A stretch of DNA of 64,000 nucleotides, taken from positions 435,115 through 499,114 of the forward strand of contig NZ_KE384021.1 of NCBI RefSeq assembly GCF_000423465.1. The letters run 5' to 3'. The notes beneath the pieces are model-generated. The model ran no database searches, was not told the origin of the DNA, and saw only the letters and a list, made by a program, of their open reading frames with translations. The stretch comes from Propionicicella superfundia DSM 22317. GTDB taxonomy: Bacteria > Actinomycetota > Actinomycetes > Propionibacteriales > Propionibacteriaceae. Below, in pieces: positions 23,468 through 31,617 of this stretch (its first letter is position 1; each line of letters starts with the position of its first letter). A program made the translations under genes and the position numbers.

Positions 23468-25777
23468 TCAGTTGCCGCGACCCGGGTCGGCCGCCTGGGG
23501 TCGGCGGGGCCGGGCAGGTTCGAAGCGGCGCAGCCGCATCGAGTTGGTGACCACGAAGATGCTGGAGAGCGACATCGCCAGACCGGCGATGAGCGGGTTC
23601 AACTGGCCGAACGCCGCGAGCGGGATCGCGGCCACGTTGTAGCCGAAGGCCCACACCAGGTTCCCGCGGATCGTCCGGAGGGTGCGCCGCGCCAGCGCGA
23701 TCGCGTCCGGGACCACGTCCAGGCTGCGCCGCACGAGGATGATGTCGGCCGACTTCAACGCCACGTCGGTTCCGCTGACGACCGCCATCCCGAGATTGGC
23801 GGTTGCCAGGGCGGCCGCGTCGTTGATCCCGTCGCCGACCATGGCCACGGAGCGTCCGTCGGCCTGCAGCCGTTCGATGACCGCCGCCTTCTCGGTGGGC
23901 AGCACCTCGGCGATCACCTCGTCCACCCCGACCTGTGCGCCGACCGTCTCGGCGGCGTGCTGCCGGTCGCCGGTGAGCAGCACGGTGCGCAGGCCCATGT
24001 CGCGAAGCCGTGCGACCGCGCCGGCGGCGGAATCCTTGATCGCATCGGCGACCTCGAACCCGCCCGTCAGCGTGCCGTCGACGGCGAGCAGCACGGCGGT
24101 CGTCCCGGCCTCGGCGGCCCGGTCGAGGAACTCCTGGGCCTCGGCCGGCACCGCGACCCCCTCGGCGTCCATCAGTTCGCGCGTGCCGATGACCACGTCG
24201 CTGACCCCGCCGGCGGATGCCGACACGCGTCCCCGGACGCCGAACCCCGGCAGCGCGGTGACGTCGGTCGCCGCAGGTGTGGCCACCTCCTGAGCGCCGG
24301 CCACCACCGCCCGGGCGATCGGGTGCTCGGAATAGCCCTCGACGGCGGACGCGATGCCCAGGGCGTCTCGGGAATCGGCCTGTCCGAAGCCGCGGACGTC
24401 GATCAGGGACATCCGGCCGGTGGTCAAGGTGCCGGTCTTGTCGAGCACGACGGTGTCGATCGCCCCGGACGCCTCCAGGGCGTCGGGCCCCTTGACCAGG
24501 ATGCCGAGCTGCCCGCCCCTGCCGACGCCGACCAGCAGCGCCGTCGGCGTGGCCAGGCCGAGCGCGCACGGGCAGGCGATGATGAGCACGGACATGGCGG
24601 CGCTGACGGCGTCGCGGACATCCCCGCCGAAGGCCAGCCACGCCACGAGGGTGAGCAGCGCGATCACCAGCACGGCCGGGACGAACACCGCCACCACTTT
24701 GTCGACGAGCGTCTGCACCGCGGCCTTGCGCGCCTGCGCCTGCTCGGCCAGCACGGCGAGCTGGGCGAGCTGGGTATGGGCGCCGACGCGCTCGGCCTCG
24801 ACGATGAGCGCACCCGTCGTGTTGGTGGTGCCGCCGAGGACCCGGTCGCCGACGGCCACCTCCGCAGGCACCGATTCCCCCGTCATCGCGGACGTGTCGA
24901 TCGCCGACGCTCCCACGAGCACGCGCCCGTCGGTGGCGATCCGCTCGCCCGGTCGCACCACGAAACGCTCTCCGACCTGGAGGGTGCCGATCGGCACCAC
25001 CTGCTCGGCGCCGTCGCGGATCACTCGCACCGTGGTGGGCGCCAGTCCACCGATCGCGCTGAGGACGCCGCGAGCCGAGCGCTTCGAACGCGCCTCCACA
25101 TACCGTCCGGCGAGCAGGAACGTGGTGATCGCCGCCGCGGCCTCCAGATACAGCGAGTCGGCGCCGGCGGGCGCCGCGCCGTAGCCGATCCAGTACGTGC
25201 TCTCCTGCGACACGCCCAGCAGCGTGGCCACCACCGACCAGGTGAAGGCCGCGAGGACGCCGAGCGAGACCAGCGTGTCCATGCTGGTGCCGCCGTGCCG
25301 CAGGTTCCGCCACGCTGCGCGGTGGAACGGCCACGCGCACCAGAACACCACCGGGATCGCACCGGCGATCAGGACCCACGGCCATCCCGGGAAGCGGAGC
25401 TGCGGCGCGAGCGCGAGCACGATCGCGGCGTCTCCGAGCGGGACGGTGATGAGGGCGGCCACGATCAGCCTGTTCCGCAGCAGCCGCACCCGATCGCTGT
25501 AGCCGTCCGGTTCCTCGCCCTCGACGACCGGGCTGGCGTCATACCCGGCGGCCCGCACGGTGGCGATCAGGTCGGGAGCCCGCTCGGCAGGCGCACCGAG
25601 GACGACCGCGCGCTCGGTCGCGTAGTTCACGGTCGCGCGGACCCCGTCGAGGCGGTTCAGCTTGCGCTCGATCCTGCTGGCGCACGCCGCGCAGGTCATA
25701 CCGGAGATGTCGAGTTCGACCCGCTGCTCCAGTGGATCGCCGGTCTCGGCGGTCGTCCTGATCTCCGCCTGGCTCAT
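23468..25777 (-). CDS. copA: Copper-translocating P1B-1 ATPase
   Basis: A 769-residue Cu(I) exporter. The N-terminal heavy-metal domain has GMTCAAC at about residue 26, followed by eight membrane segments, TGES in the actuator, CPC in segment six (IIACPCALGLATP), DKTGTLT, a SEHPIARA histidine loop, and GDGINDAAAL. CPC together with the Asn/Tyr/Met/Ser residues of the last segments defines the copper subfamily. Its ATG overlaps the upstream copD-ctaG stop by 4 nt (ATGA), so the two are co-translated. Length and motifs are complete. Confidence 0.93.
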   Translation of the reverse strand: MSQAEIRTTAETGDPLEQRVELDISGMTCAACASRIERKLNRLDGVRATVNYATERAVVLGAPAERAPDLIATVRAAGYDASPVVEGEEPDGYSDRVRLLRNRLIVAALITVPLGDAAIVLALAPQLRFPGWPWVLIAGAIPVVFWCAWPFHRAAWRNLRHGGTSMDTLVSLGVLAAFTWSVVATLLGVSQESTYWIGYGAAPAGADSLYLEAAAAITTFLLAGRYVEARSKRSARGVLSAIGGLAPTTVRVIRDGAEQVVPIGTLQVGERFVVRPGERIATDGRVLVGASAIDTSAMTGESVPAEVAVGDRVLGGTTNTTGALIVEAERVGAHTQLAQLAVLAEQAQARKAAVQTLVDKVVAVFVPAVLVIALLTLVAWLAFGGDVRDAVSAAMSVLIIACPCALGLATPTALLVGVGRGGQLGILVKGPDALEASGAIDTVVLDKTGTLTTGRMSLIDVRGFGQADSRDALGIASAVEGYSEHPIARAVVAGAQEVATPAATDVTALPGFGVRGRVSASAGGVSDVVIGTRELMDAEGVAVPAEAQEFLDRAAEAGTTAVLLAVDGTLTGGFEVADAIKDSAAGAVARLRDMGLRTVLLTGDRQHAAETVGAQVGVDEVIAEVLPTEKAAVIERLQADGRSVAMVGDGINDAAALATANLGMAVVSGTDVALKSADIILVRRSLDVVPDAIALARRTLRTIRGNLVWAFGYNVAAIPLAAFGQLNPLIAGLAMSLSSIFVVTNSMRLRRFEPARPRRPQAADPGRGN

Positions 25778-27801
25778 CCCGTTTCCCCCTCCGGTCGGCG
25801 CTCGCGCTGGTCACGGGCGGCGAGTTCGGCGAGCATGTCGTTGTACGCGGCGAGTTCGTCCTCGCCCCCGGCGTCGATCAGCTTGTCGGCCTTCGCCGCC
25901 GCGGAGGTGTCGCTGCGGAACCACTGGGCGGCCAGCACGATCACCGCGAGGAACGCGGGGATCTCACCGGTGAACCACGTGATCTGACCGGCGATGTTCT
26001 GGTCGCTCAGCAGGTCGCCCACCCACTCGACGGAGAGCGCCCGGTAGAAGCTCTCGCCGATCAGCGAACGCGACATCATGATGCCGACGGCGAAGATCGC
26101 ATGGAACGGCATGACGCTCAGCAGCAGGGCGAACTTCACCAGGTACGGCAGCCTGCCATGCCGCTCCGGCGCCACGATCATGCTGAAGAAGGCGAACCCG
26201 GCCGCCATGAAGTGCAAGAGCATGAGCTGGTGCGCCCAGTGGTATTTCATCAGCCAGCCGAACAGCGGCGAGAAATAGACCACGAAGAGGGAACCCACGT
26301 AGACCACCCACACGACGGGAGGACTGAGGACGACGCGGACCAGGCGGTTCTCTGCGAGCCCGGCCAGCCACTGCCGGGGCCCCGGCAGGTCGTCGGGGCC
26401 GGGCTGCCGGGACGCGGCGTCCGCCAGGCCGAACGGCGCGCCGAGGACACACAGCACCGGCACCATCATGTTGATGGTCATGTGCACCAGCATGTGCCAG
26501 CTATAGACGGCGGTGGAGTACATCCACAGACCGCTCACCGCGAGGTAGAGCGTCAGTCCCCAACCGCCGACCCAGGACAACAGACGGGGCACCGGCCATC
26601 GCCCGCCTGCGCGGTGCACGCGGATCATCCCCCACACGTAGACGCCGATCGCCCCCAGCGACAGCGCGACCCACAGCAGGTTCGGACGTCCCAGCCCGGC
26701 CAGGCGCTCGACGGTCGCGGGTACGTCCACCTCGTAGCCGAGATAGTTCACCTGGATCGACTGCGCCAGGGCGAAGCGGGGTGGCGGGATGTGGGCGGCG
26801 GCGGTGAGACACGCCATCAGCCCGATGAGAGCGACGAGGTCCCGGACAACCCCCGCGACGAGCCGGTCCAGGTCGGTGGCGCGCCTGCGGGACGCCTGTC
26901 GCCAGAGCCAGTTGACCAGGAGCAGGATCGACACGACGAGGCCGGCGAGGATGGGCAGACCGGCAGGGACGACGAACAATGACGAGCCGGCCAGTTGCTG
27001 CCACGCGACGACGCCGTACCCCGCGAGCGAGATCGCCACGAGCACGCCCGCCGCGCGGTGGTACCGGCGGACGGCGGCGTCGATCGCCGGGCTGCCGGCG
27101 GCGGCAGCCGCGACGACGGCCACCGCGCCGCTGGTGAGGAGCAGCGTCGCGATCGTCGCGATCGTCGCGGCATCTGTCGCCCAGTCGTGATCGAGGCCGA
27201 CCGAGACGTTGCCGGTCGTGGCCACGAACACGCTCGCCGCGGCCCCGGCGAGCCAGCAGACGAGGAAGGCGGGGACCCGCGTCGCGCGGTAGCAGGTGAT
27301 GGCCGTGCCGGCCGCGGCGACCGCCGCGGTCAGCCAGGCCAGGGCGCTGGGTGTGGTGGTGAGGAAGGTCCACCAGGCATCAGGGCGGAACGCGGAGCCG
27401 AGCGGCGTCCCGTTCACGAACGTCGGGTTGGCGAAGGTCATCAGCACCGCCGCGACGAACCAGACCTGCGACACCCGCCCCGTCCACCGCGCCAGGCGGC
27501 GGCCGGTCTCGGTGAGACTCGTCCCGTCGCCGACCGGGGTGAACGCGAAGACGGCCGCCAGCCCGCCCAACGCGGCCGCGCCGGTGAGCCGGGCGATCAG
27601 ATCGCCCAGAACGCTCACGACGCCGGTCACATCGTCGGCGGTGGGACGTCCGGGCAGCGGTGGCAGCGCCGTCAGCAAAGTGCCGACCGCGAGTGCGGAC
27701 GCGACCGCGACGCCGGTGGCCAGCCAGAGCATCCAGGTCCCGGAGGGCGACGGGTACCTTCCCGGCGCACGCACGTCGAGTCGATGCGCCATTCGTGTCA
27801 C
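25774..27801 (-). CDS. CopD-CtaG fusion: copper-resistance / cytochrome oxidase assembly protein
   Basis: A 675-residue polytopic membrane protein. The first half has CopD-like segments (TWVFLTTTPS-type loops, WQQLAGSSLFVVPAGLP), and the second half, from about residue 390, matches CtaG/caa3 assembly factors: MYSTAVYSWHMLVHMTINMM, HWAHQLMLLHFMAAGF and MIVAPERHGRLPYLVKF. Actinobacteria often carry this fusion. It probably moves or delivers copper across the membrane, feeding oxidase maturation, with CopA exporting excess. The start at 27801 follows GCGAGAGG; an ATG three codons in is also usable. Confidence 0.85.
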   Translation of the reverse strand: MTRMAHRLDVRAPGRYPSPSGTWMLWLATGVAVASALAVGTLLTALPPLPGRPTADDVTGVVSVLGDLIARLTGAAALGGLAAVFAFTPVGDGTSLTETGRRLARWTGRVSQVWFVAAVLMTFANPTFVNGTPLGSAFRPDAWWTFLTTTPSALAWLTAAVAAAGTAITCYRATRVPAFLVCWLAGAAASVFVATTGNVSVGLDHDWATDAATIATIATLLLTSGAVAVVAAAAAGSPAIDAAVRRYHRAAGVLVAISLAGYGVVAWQQLAGSSLFVVPAGLPILAGLVVSILLLVNWLWRQASRRRATDLDRLVAGVVRDLVALIGLMACLTAAAHIPPPRFALAQSIQVNYLGYEVDVPATVERLAGLGRPNLLWVALSLGAIGVYVWGMIRVHRAGGRWPVPRLLSWVGGWGLTLYLAVSGLWMYSTAVYSWHMLVHMTINMMVPVLCVLGAPFGLADAASRQPGPDDLPGPRQWLAGLAENRLVRVVLSPPVVWVVYVGSLFVVYFSPLFGWLMKYHWAHQLMLLHFMAAGFAFFSMIVAPERHGRLPYLVKFALLLSVMPFHAIFAVGIMMSRSLIGESFYRALSVEWVGDLLSDQNIAGQITWFTGEIPAFLAVIVLAAQWFRSDTSAAAKADKLIDAGGEDELAAYNDMLAELAARDQRERRPEGETG

Positions 27802-27877
27802 CCTCTCGCCTGGCCGACCGGATCAACTGCGGCGTGAGTCTACTCACCGCAGGGCGGGTTGCCACCGCCGGCGAGGG

Positions 27878-28432
27878 TCAGGCGAGGAGCCGGGCGGCCT
27901 GCTCGCAGGCCCCGTAGACGATCTCGTACTGCTGGTCGATCAACGGCGCCGTCTGGGCGGTCTTGCGGACCTTGACCCGGCCGTGTGCCAGGTAGGCGGC
28001 GAGCCAGCCCAGCAGGCCGATCGCGCCCAGCGGGATCGACAGCAGCCACAGGCCGGCCTCGATGGCGAACACGGAGCCCGCCAGGAAGGCCGAGCCGGCG
28101 ATGCCGATGCCGAGCGCCACGCCCGTCGCCGTGGCGGTCCGGGACTTCTCGAGTGCCCGGATGCAGGCCAGGGCGTTCTCGGCCGTGCGTTGCAGTTCGT
28201 TGATCAGCGGCCGGTTCCGGACGCGGCGGTCACGCTTGAGCTTCAAGGCGACGGCGTTCACGTTGGGCACGGTGGTGGTGGCGTTCTCGACGATCCAGCC
28301 GAAGCTGCGGTAGGTGTCCTCGTACAGCGGCTCCAGATCGCGATCGGCGGTCACCGTCGCGTACTCGTAGCCGATGTAGTCGGGGTACAGCGGGAAGTCG
28401 GTCGGCCGCCCTCCGGGTGGCACCTCGGCCAT
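27878..28432 (-). CDS. Conserved two-TM protein, first of a tandem paralogous pair
   Basis: The protein has 184 residues. A soluble N-terminus reads DYIGYEYATVTADRDLEPLY, EDTYRSFGWIVE and VALKLKRDRRVRNRPLINELQR. Two membrane segments follow (GVALGIGIAGSAFLAGSVFAI, shown only in part here, and LLSIPLGAIGLLGWLAAY), then HGRVKVRKTAQTAPLIDQQYE. The downstream-strand neighbour at 28461 is about half identical throughout, so this is a recent tandem duplication. I know no named family. The pair is downstream of a promoter shared with the response-regulator regulon proposed here, which suggests an envelope function. ATG 28432 follows GGAGGCG. Confidence 0.7.
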   Translation of the reverse strand: MAEVPPGGRPTDFPLYPDYIGYEYATVTADRDLEPLYEDTYRSFGWIVENATTTVPNVNAVALKLKRDRRVRNRPLINELQRTAENALACIRALEKSRTATATGVALGIGIAGSAFLAGSVFAIEAGLWLLSIPLGAIGLLGWLAAYLAHGRVKVRKTAQTAPLIDQQYEIVYGACEQAARLLA

Positions 28433-28460
28433 GGTCTGTTCGCCTCCTGGAATCGGGGCG

Positions 28461-28985
28461 TCAGGCGGCGAGCAGCCGACCGGCCCGCTCGCCGGTCTCG
28501 TAGACCGTCTCGTACTCGCGGTCGATGAGGGGCGTGACCTGGGCGGTCTTGTTCTCCTTCACCTTGCCGTGAGCGAAGTAGCCGGCAGCCCACCCGGCCA
28601 GCCCGACGATGCCCAGCGGAATGCCGAGCACCCACAGGTTGGCGGTGATCGCGAAGACCGACCCGGCCAGGAAGGCCGATCCGACGAGGCCCAGCGTGAT
28701 GGCGGCCGCCATCGGCGCGGTCGACGTGGAGCGCTCCAGACGTGCGATCGTGGCGAGGGCGTGCTCGGCCGTGCGCTGCAGCTCCAGCACCGCGGTGCGG
28801 TTGGGGATGCGGCGGTCGCGCTTGAGCTTCAGGGTGACGGTGCTCACGTTGGGGACGCCGACGCCGTAGCCCTCGACGGTCCAGCCGAAGTTGCGGTAGG
28901 TGTCCTTGTAGAGCAGCTCGAGCTGACGGTCGGCCTGAACGGTCAGGTACTCGTAGGCGACGAAGTCGGTGGTGGTGTCTGTCAT
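28461..28985 (-). CDS. Conserved two-TM protein, second of the tandem pair (promoter-proximal)
   Basis: The protein has 174 residues: FVAYEYLTVQADRQLELLYK, DTYRNFGWTVEGYGVGVPN, VTLKLKRDRRIPNRTAVLEL, then two membrane segments and HGKVKENKTAQVTPLIDREY. Block by block it parallels the gene at 27878, which it precedes in transcription by 28 bp. ATG 28985 follows GAGGAGGACC. About 100 nt upstream sit the two palindromes (29059-29096) also found ahead of the small membrane genes and the MFS gene, so it probably belongs to the adjacent two-component regulon. The function is unknown. Confidence 0.7.
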   Translation of the reverse strand: MTDTTTDFVAYEYLTVQADRQLELLYKDTYRNFGWTVEGYGVGVPNVSTVTLKLKRDRRIPNRTAVLELQRTAEHALATIARLERSTSTAPMAAAITLGLVGSAFLAGSVFAITANLWVLGIPLGIVGLAGWAAGYFAHGKVKENKTAQVTPLIDREYETVYETGERAGRLLAA

Positions 28986-29058
28986 GGCTGGTCCTCCTCG
29001 TGCGGTGCCCCGTTGTGGGGATGATCCGATCCTGTCTGCCGGCGGCGTCGGAGGAATC

Positions 29059-29096
29059 GTCCGCGCGGACGGTCTTGGCCTACTGCGTTCGGAGTA
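29059..29096 (-). promoter_or_regulatory. Paired-palindrome regulatory site 1
   Basis: GTCCGCGCGGAC (29059-29070) and TACTGCGTTCGGAGTA (29081-29096) lie about 75-110 nt upstream of the 28985 start and 36-73 nt before the histidine kinase start. Both motifs recur in the same order at 31475-31510 and 33156-33191. Confidence 0.7.
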
Positions 29097-29131
29097 CGTC
29101 GGACCTGCGCACGGGTGGGAGCATTGAGCGC

Positions 29132-30310
29132 ATGGCGACGGCACCGGGCTCTGCGTGGACGGCGCGCGCCCCGCTGTGGGTGCGCGCCTCGCGCGTGCTC
29201 GAGATCGTCACCCTCGTCGTGATCGGGCTGGCCGTCGGGGTGGAGGCGTCGCTGGCCGTGATCGCCCGCAATCCGGCCGGACTCGTGGCGGCCGGCACGA
29301 TCGCGGCCGGCACGGTGATCGGCTACCGGTTCCAGCCGTACGTGGGGCTGGCGCTGGTGGCGGCATCTCCGCTGGTGGCGGTGTTCGTGGGGTGGCTGCC
29401 GATCCACAACTGGTCGATGGCCTGTTTCGCCGTGCTGCTGCTCACACTGCGTGGGCTGCCGGGGGTGATCGGCGGTGTGGTCACGGGGCTGGCGAGCTTC
29501 GCCGCTGTCGGCTGGCACGGCGGTGGCCTGTCCGTGAACGACAATCCGGAGGCGTGGATCGCCGTCGCGGCCGTGCTGATGTGCGCCGCGATCGGAAGCG
29601 CTATCCGGGGCCAGCGCCGATACCTGGCCGAACTGGAGCAGCGCACCCGGGACGCGATCGTCACCCGTGAGGCGGCGGTCGAGCGCAGCGTCGCCGAGGA
29701 GCGGGTCAGGATCGCCCGCGATCTGCACGACAGCGTCGGCCACAAGATCGCGGTGGTGAGCATGCACCTCGGTGCCGCGGAGGTGCACCTGCCCACCGAC
29801 GCCGCAGCGGTTGCCGTCGACCTCGCCGAGGCGCGCGCCGGAGTGCAGTCCGTCCTGCGGGAGACGCAGGAGATCCTGCGGGTGCTTCGCGTGGGCGTCG
29901 AGCCCGACAGCGTCACCCCGACTCCGGAGCACAGCCGGATCCCGGATCTCCTGGCGTCCTTCCAGACGGCGGGGCTGGAGGTCGACGCCCGGTTCACGGG
30001 ACTGGAGCGGTCGTTGGGGCAGACCACGAGCGCCGCCGCGTACAGGATCACGCAGGAGGCGCTCACCAACGCGGAGAAGCACGGCACGGGGCCGGTGTCG
30101 CTGCGTGTCGACGTCACGCCTGCGCAGGTGACGATCGAGGTGGTGAACCTGCGCGGGGCCGCCGGCGCCGGCACGTCGGGCGGCGGCAACGGGCTCGTCG
30201 GCATGCGTGAGCGGGCCGCGTCCGCCGGCGGCCGGATCGAGGTCCGGTCGGACGACAGACTGTTCTCGGTGCGTGCCTGGCTGCCCGTCGAGGAGGAGGA
30301 GAATCGATGA
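29132..30310 (+). CDS. Sensor histidine kinase, NarL-partner (HisKA_3) type
   Basis: A 392-residue kinase with about five membrane segments in the first 165 residues and little extracytoplasmic loop, so it probably senses within or at the membrane. The phosphorylation helix is RIARDLHDSVGHKIAVVSMH, with the His. The ATPase domain has QEALTNAEKHG (N box) and GGGNGLVGMRERAASAGG (G box), ending FSVRAWLPVEE. ATG 29132 follows GGTGGGAGC. It overlaps the response regulator by 4 nt (ATGA). The surrounding genes resemble envelope-stress or antibiotic-response sets, which fits an intramembrane sensor. Confidence 0.9.
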   Translation: MATAPGSAWTARAPLWVRASRVLEIVTLVVIGLAVGVEASLAVIARNPAGLVAAGTIAAGTVIGYRFQPYVGLALVAASPLVAVFVGWLPIHNWSMACFAVLLLTLRGLPGVIGGVVTGLASFAAVGWHGGGLSVNDNPEAWIAVAAVLMCAAIGSAIRGQRRYLAELEQRTRDAIVTREAAVERSVAEERVRIARDLHDSVGHKIAVVSMHLGAAEVHLPTDAAAVAVDLAEARAGVQSVLRETQEILRVLRVGVEPDSVTPTPEHSRIPDLLASFQTAGLEVDARFTGLERSLGQTTSAAAYRITQEALTNAEKHGTGPVSLRVDVTPAQVTIEVVNLRGAAGAGTSGGGNGLVGMRERAASAGGRIEVRSDDRLFSVRAWLPVEEEENR

Positions 30311-30966
30311 TCCGAGTGCTGATCGTGGACGACCAGGAGATGATCCGCACCGGGTTGCGGACCATCGTGGACGCTCACCCCGACCTGGAGGTCGTGGGGG
30401 AGACCGGGGACGCCCTGGCGGCGATCCGGGAGTTGGACGCCATGGCTCCTGACGTCGTGCTGATGGACATCCGGATGCCCGGCATCGACGGCGTGGAGGC
30501 GACGCGGCGGATCCGTCGCTCCTATCCGCCCGAGAAGCTGCGGATCCTCGTGCTGACCACGTTCGACCAGGACGAGTTCGTGCTCGCCGCGGTGCGGGCG
30601 GGGGCAGACGGGTTCTTCAGCAAGGGGGCCAGTCCGGCCGAGCTGACCGCGGGGATCGTGCGGGTCGCCGGAGGGGGCCGGGCGCTGTCGGCCACGGCCG
30701 TGGACGCTCTGGTGGACCATGTCGCCGAGGACAAGGGAGCCCCGTCCGACCCGGCGGTGGCGGCCAGGTTCGAGGCGCTCACCCCGCGAGAGCTGGAGAT
30801 CGTCCGGGCGATCGTGACCGGGCTGGACAACACCCAGATCGCCGCCGATCTGTACCTGTCCCCGCTGACGGTGAAGACGCACGCCAACCGGGCGATGATG
30901 AAGGTCGGCGCCCGGGACCGGGCGCAACTGGTGTCGTTCGCCGTGCTGGCCGGGATCCATCCCTGA
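30307..30966 (+). CDS. Response regulator, NarL/FixJ (LuxR-HTH) type
   Basis: A 219-residue regulator. The receiver has the acidic pair VDDQEM, the phospho-acceptor Asp in DVVLMDIRMPGIDGVEATRR, Thr in LTTFDQDEFV and the Lys in FFSKGASPAEL. The C-terminal LuxR helix-turn-helix is LTPRELEIVRAIVTGLDNTQ, IAADLYLSPLTVKTHANRAM. It is coupled to the kinase (ATGA). NarL-type proteins bind inverted half-sites as dimers, so the repeated palindromes at 29081, 31495 and 33176 are natural targets. Confidence 0.93.
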   Translation: MIRVLIVDDQEMIRTGLRTIVDAHPDLEVVGETGDALAAIRELDAMAPDVVLMDIRMPGIDGVEATRRIRRSYPPEKLRILVLTTFDQDEFVLAAVRAGADGFFSKGASPAELTAGIVRVAGGGRALSATAVDALVDHVAEDKGAPSDPAVAARFEALTPRELEIVRAIVTGLDNTQIAADLYLSPLTVKTHANRAMMKVGARDRAQLVSFAVLAGIHP

Positions 30967-30970
30967 TCTC

Positions 30971-31032
30971 CGCCGAACGCTCCCGAACTGCCGGAAATCC
31001 GGCCGAATCCGGCTATTTCGGAGCGCTCGCCG
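30971..31032. repeat. Intergenic palindromic element, copy 1 (possible terminator)
   Basis: Begins CGCCGAACGCTCCCGAACTG just after the response-regulator stop and folds back on CGGAGCGCTCGCCG, with mismatches. It is a diverged version of the near-perfect hairpin at 42241-42298. It is placed as a transcription terminator for the two-component operon. Confidence 0.65.
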
Positions 31033-31113
31033 CGTCGTGGGGACGTGGCCGAAGCGCGATCTGCCGCCCCGTTGACGGGACGGCCGATCACGCTGCGGTG
31101 CGGTTCGTGAAGG

Positions 31114-31212
31114 TCAGCCCTTGCGCTTGACGATGACACGTCCGATGACGATGGCGAGAATGATGACGACGACGATGATCGCGATGGTCCAGCCGATTGC
31201 GGTGGTGCTCAT
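31114..31212 (-). CDS. Small single-TM protein, 32 residues
   Basis: ATG 31212, after GGAGAAGAAA, encodes 32 residues: a short polar start, one long hydrophobic helix (IAIIVVVIILAIVIGRVIV) and a positive tail ending KRKG. It follows the 35-residue membrane gene by 76 bp on the same strand. The positive C-terminus predicts it stays cytoplasmic, with the N-terminus outside. No family is recognised. The strong ribosome-binding site, codon bias and position below a shared regulatory site support a real gene. A role as a stress-induced membrane micropeptide is inferred. Confidence 0.6.
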   Translation of the reverse strand: MSTTAIGWTIAIIVVVIILAIVIGRVIVKRKG

Positions 31213-31288
31213 TTTCTTCTCCGATCTGTATGAAACTGCGGACTGTCTTCTATGGACGATGTGATGCCCTGCGCGCCCCGGTGGACGG

Positions 31289-31396
31289 TCAGGCGGCGAA
31301 GGTCTCGGACGTCCTCTTGTGCGCCACGACGGCAACGATCGCGGCGATCACGCCGGTCGCGGCGATCGCAGAGATCACTTTCGAGCGTGTGGACAT
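31289..31396 (-). CDS. Small single-TM protein, 35 residues
   Basis: ATG 31396, behind a strong GAAAGGAG site, encodes 35 residues: MSTRSKV, one hydrophobic helix (ISAIAATGVIAAIVAVVA) and a short polar tail HKRTSETFAA. It is the first gene after regulatory site 2 (31475-31510), about 100 nt upstream, and is followed by another micro-membrane gene. I recognise no family. Small Ala/Val/Ile-rich helices of this kind often modulate sensor kinases or envelope proteins, so feedback on the nearby kinase is possible. Confidence 0.62.
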   Translation of the reverse strand: MSTRSKVISAIAATGVIAAIVAVVAHKRTSETFAA

Positions 31397-31474
31397 TGCG
31401 TTCTCCTTTCTCGTGAAGAGCGTCTGGCGACGTCCAGCACGAATAGCCTCGCAATTCGGGGTCGAGATGACGTC

Positions 31475-31510
31475 GTCCGGACGGATCGACCGAGTACCGC
31501 GTTCGCAGTA
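31475..31510 (-). promoter_or_regulatory. Paired-palindrome regulatory site 2
   Basis: GTCCGGAC (31475-31482, followed by GGAT) and TACCGCGTTCGCAGTA (31495-31510) lie 79-114 nt upstream of the 35-residue membrane gene. Order, orientation and spacing are as in sites 1 and 3. Confidence 0.7.
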
Positions 31511-31617
31511 ACGCGATGTACTTCGCGTGCAGGTTCGCCGAGCGCGTGCGTCGTTGCGCCCAGGAGATGGTGATTTCGCGGGTGCGGTCTCTTCACCGAC
31601 GGGTCCCCGGAGTCGTC

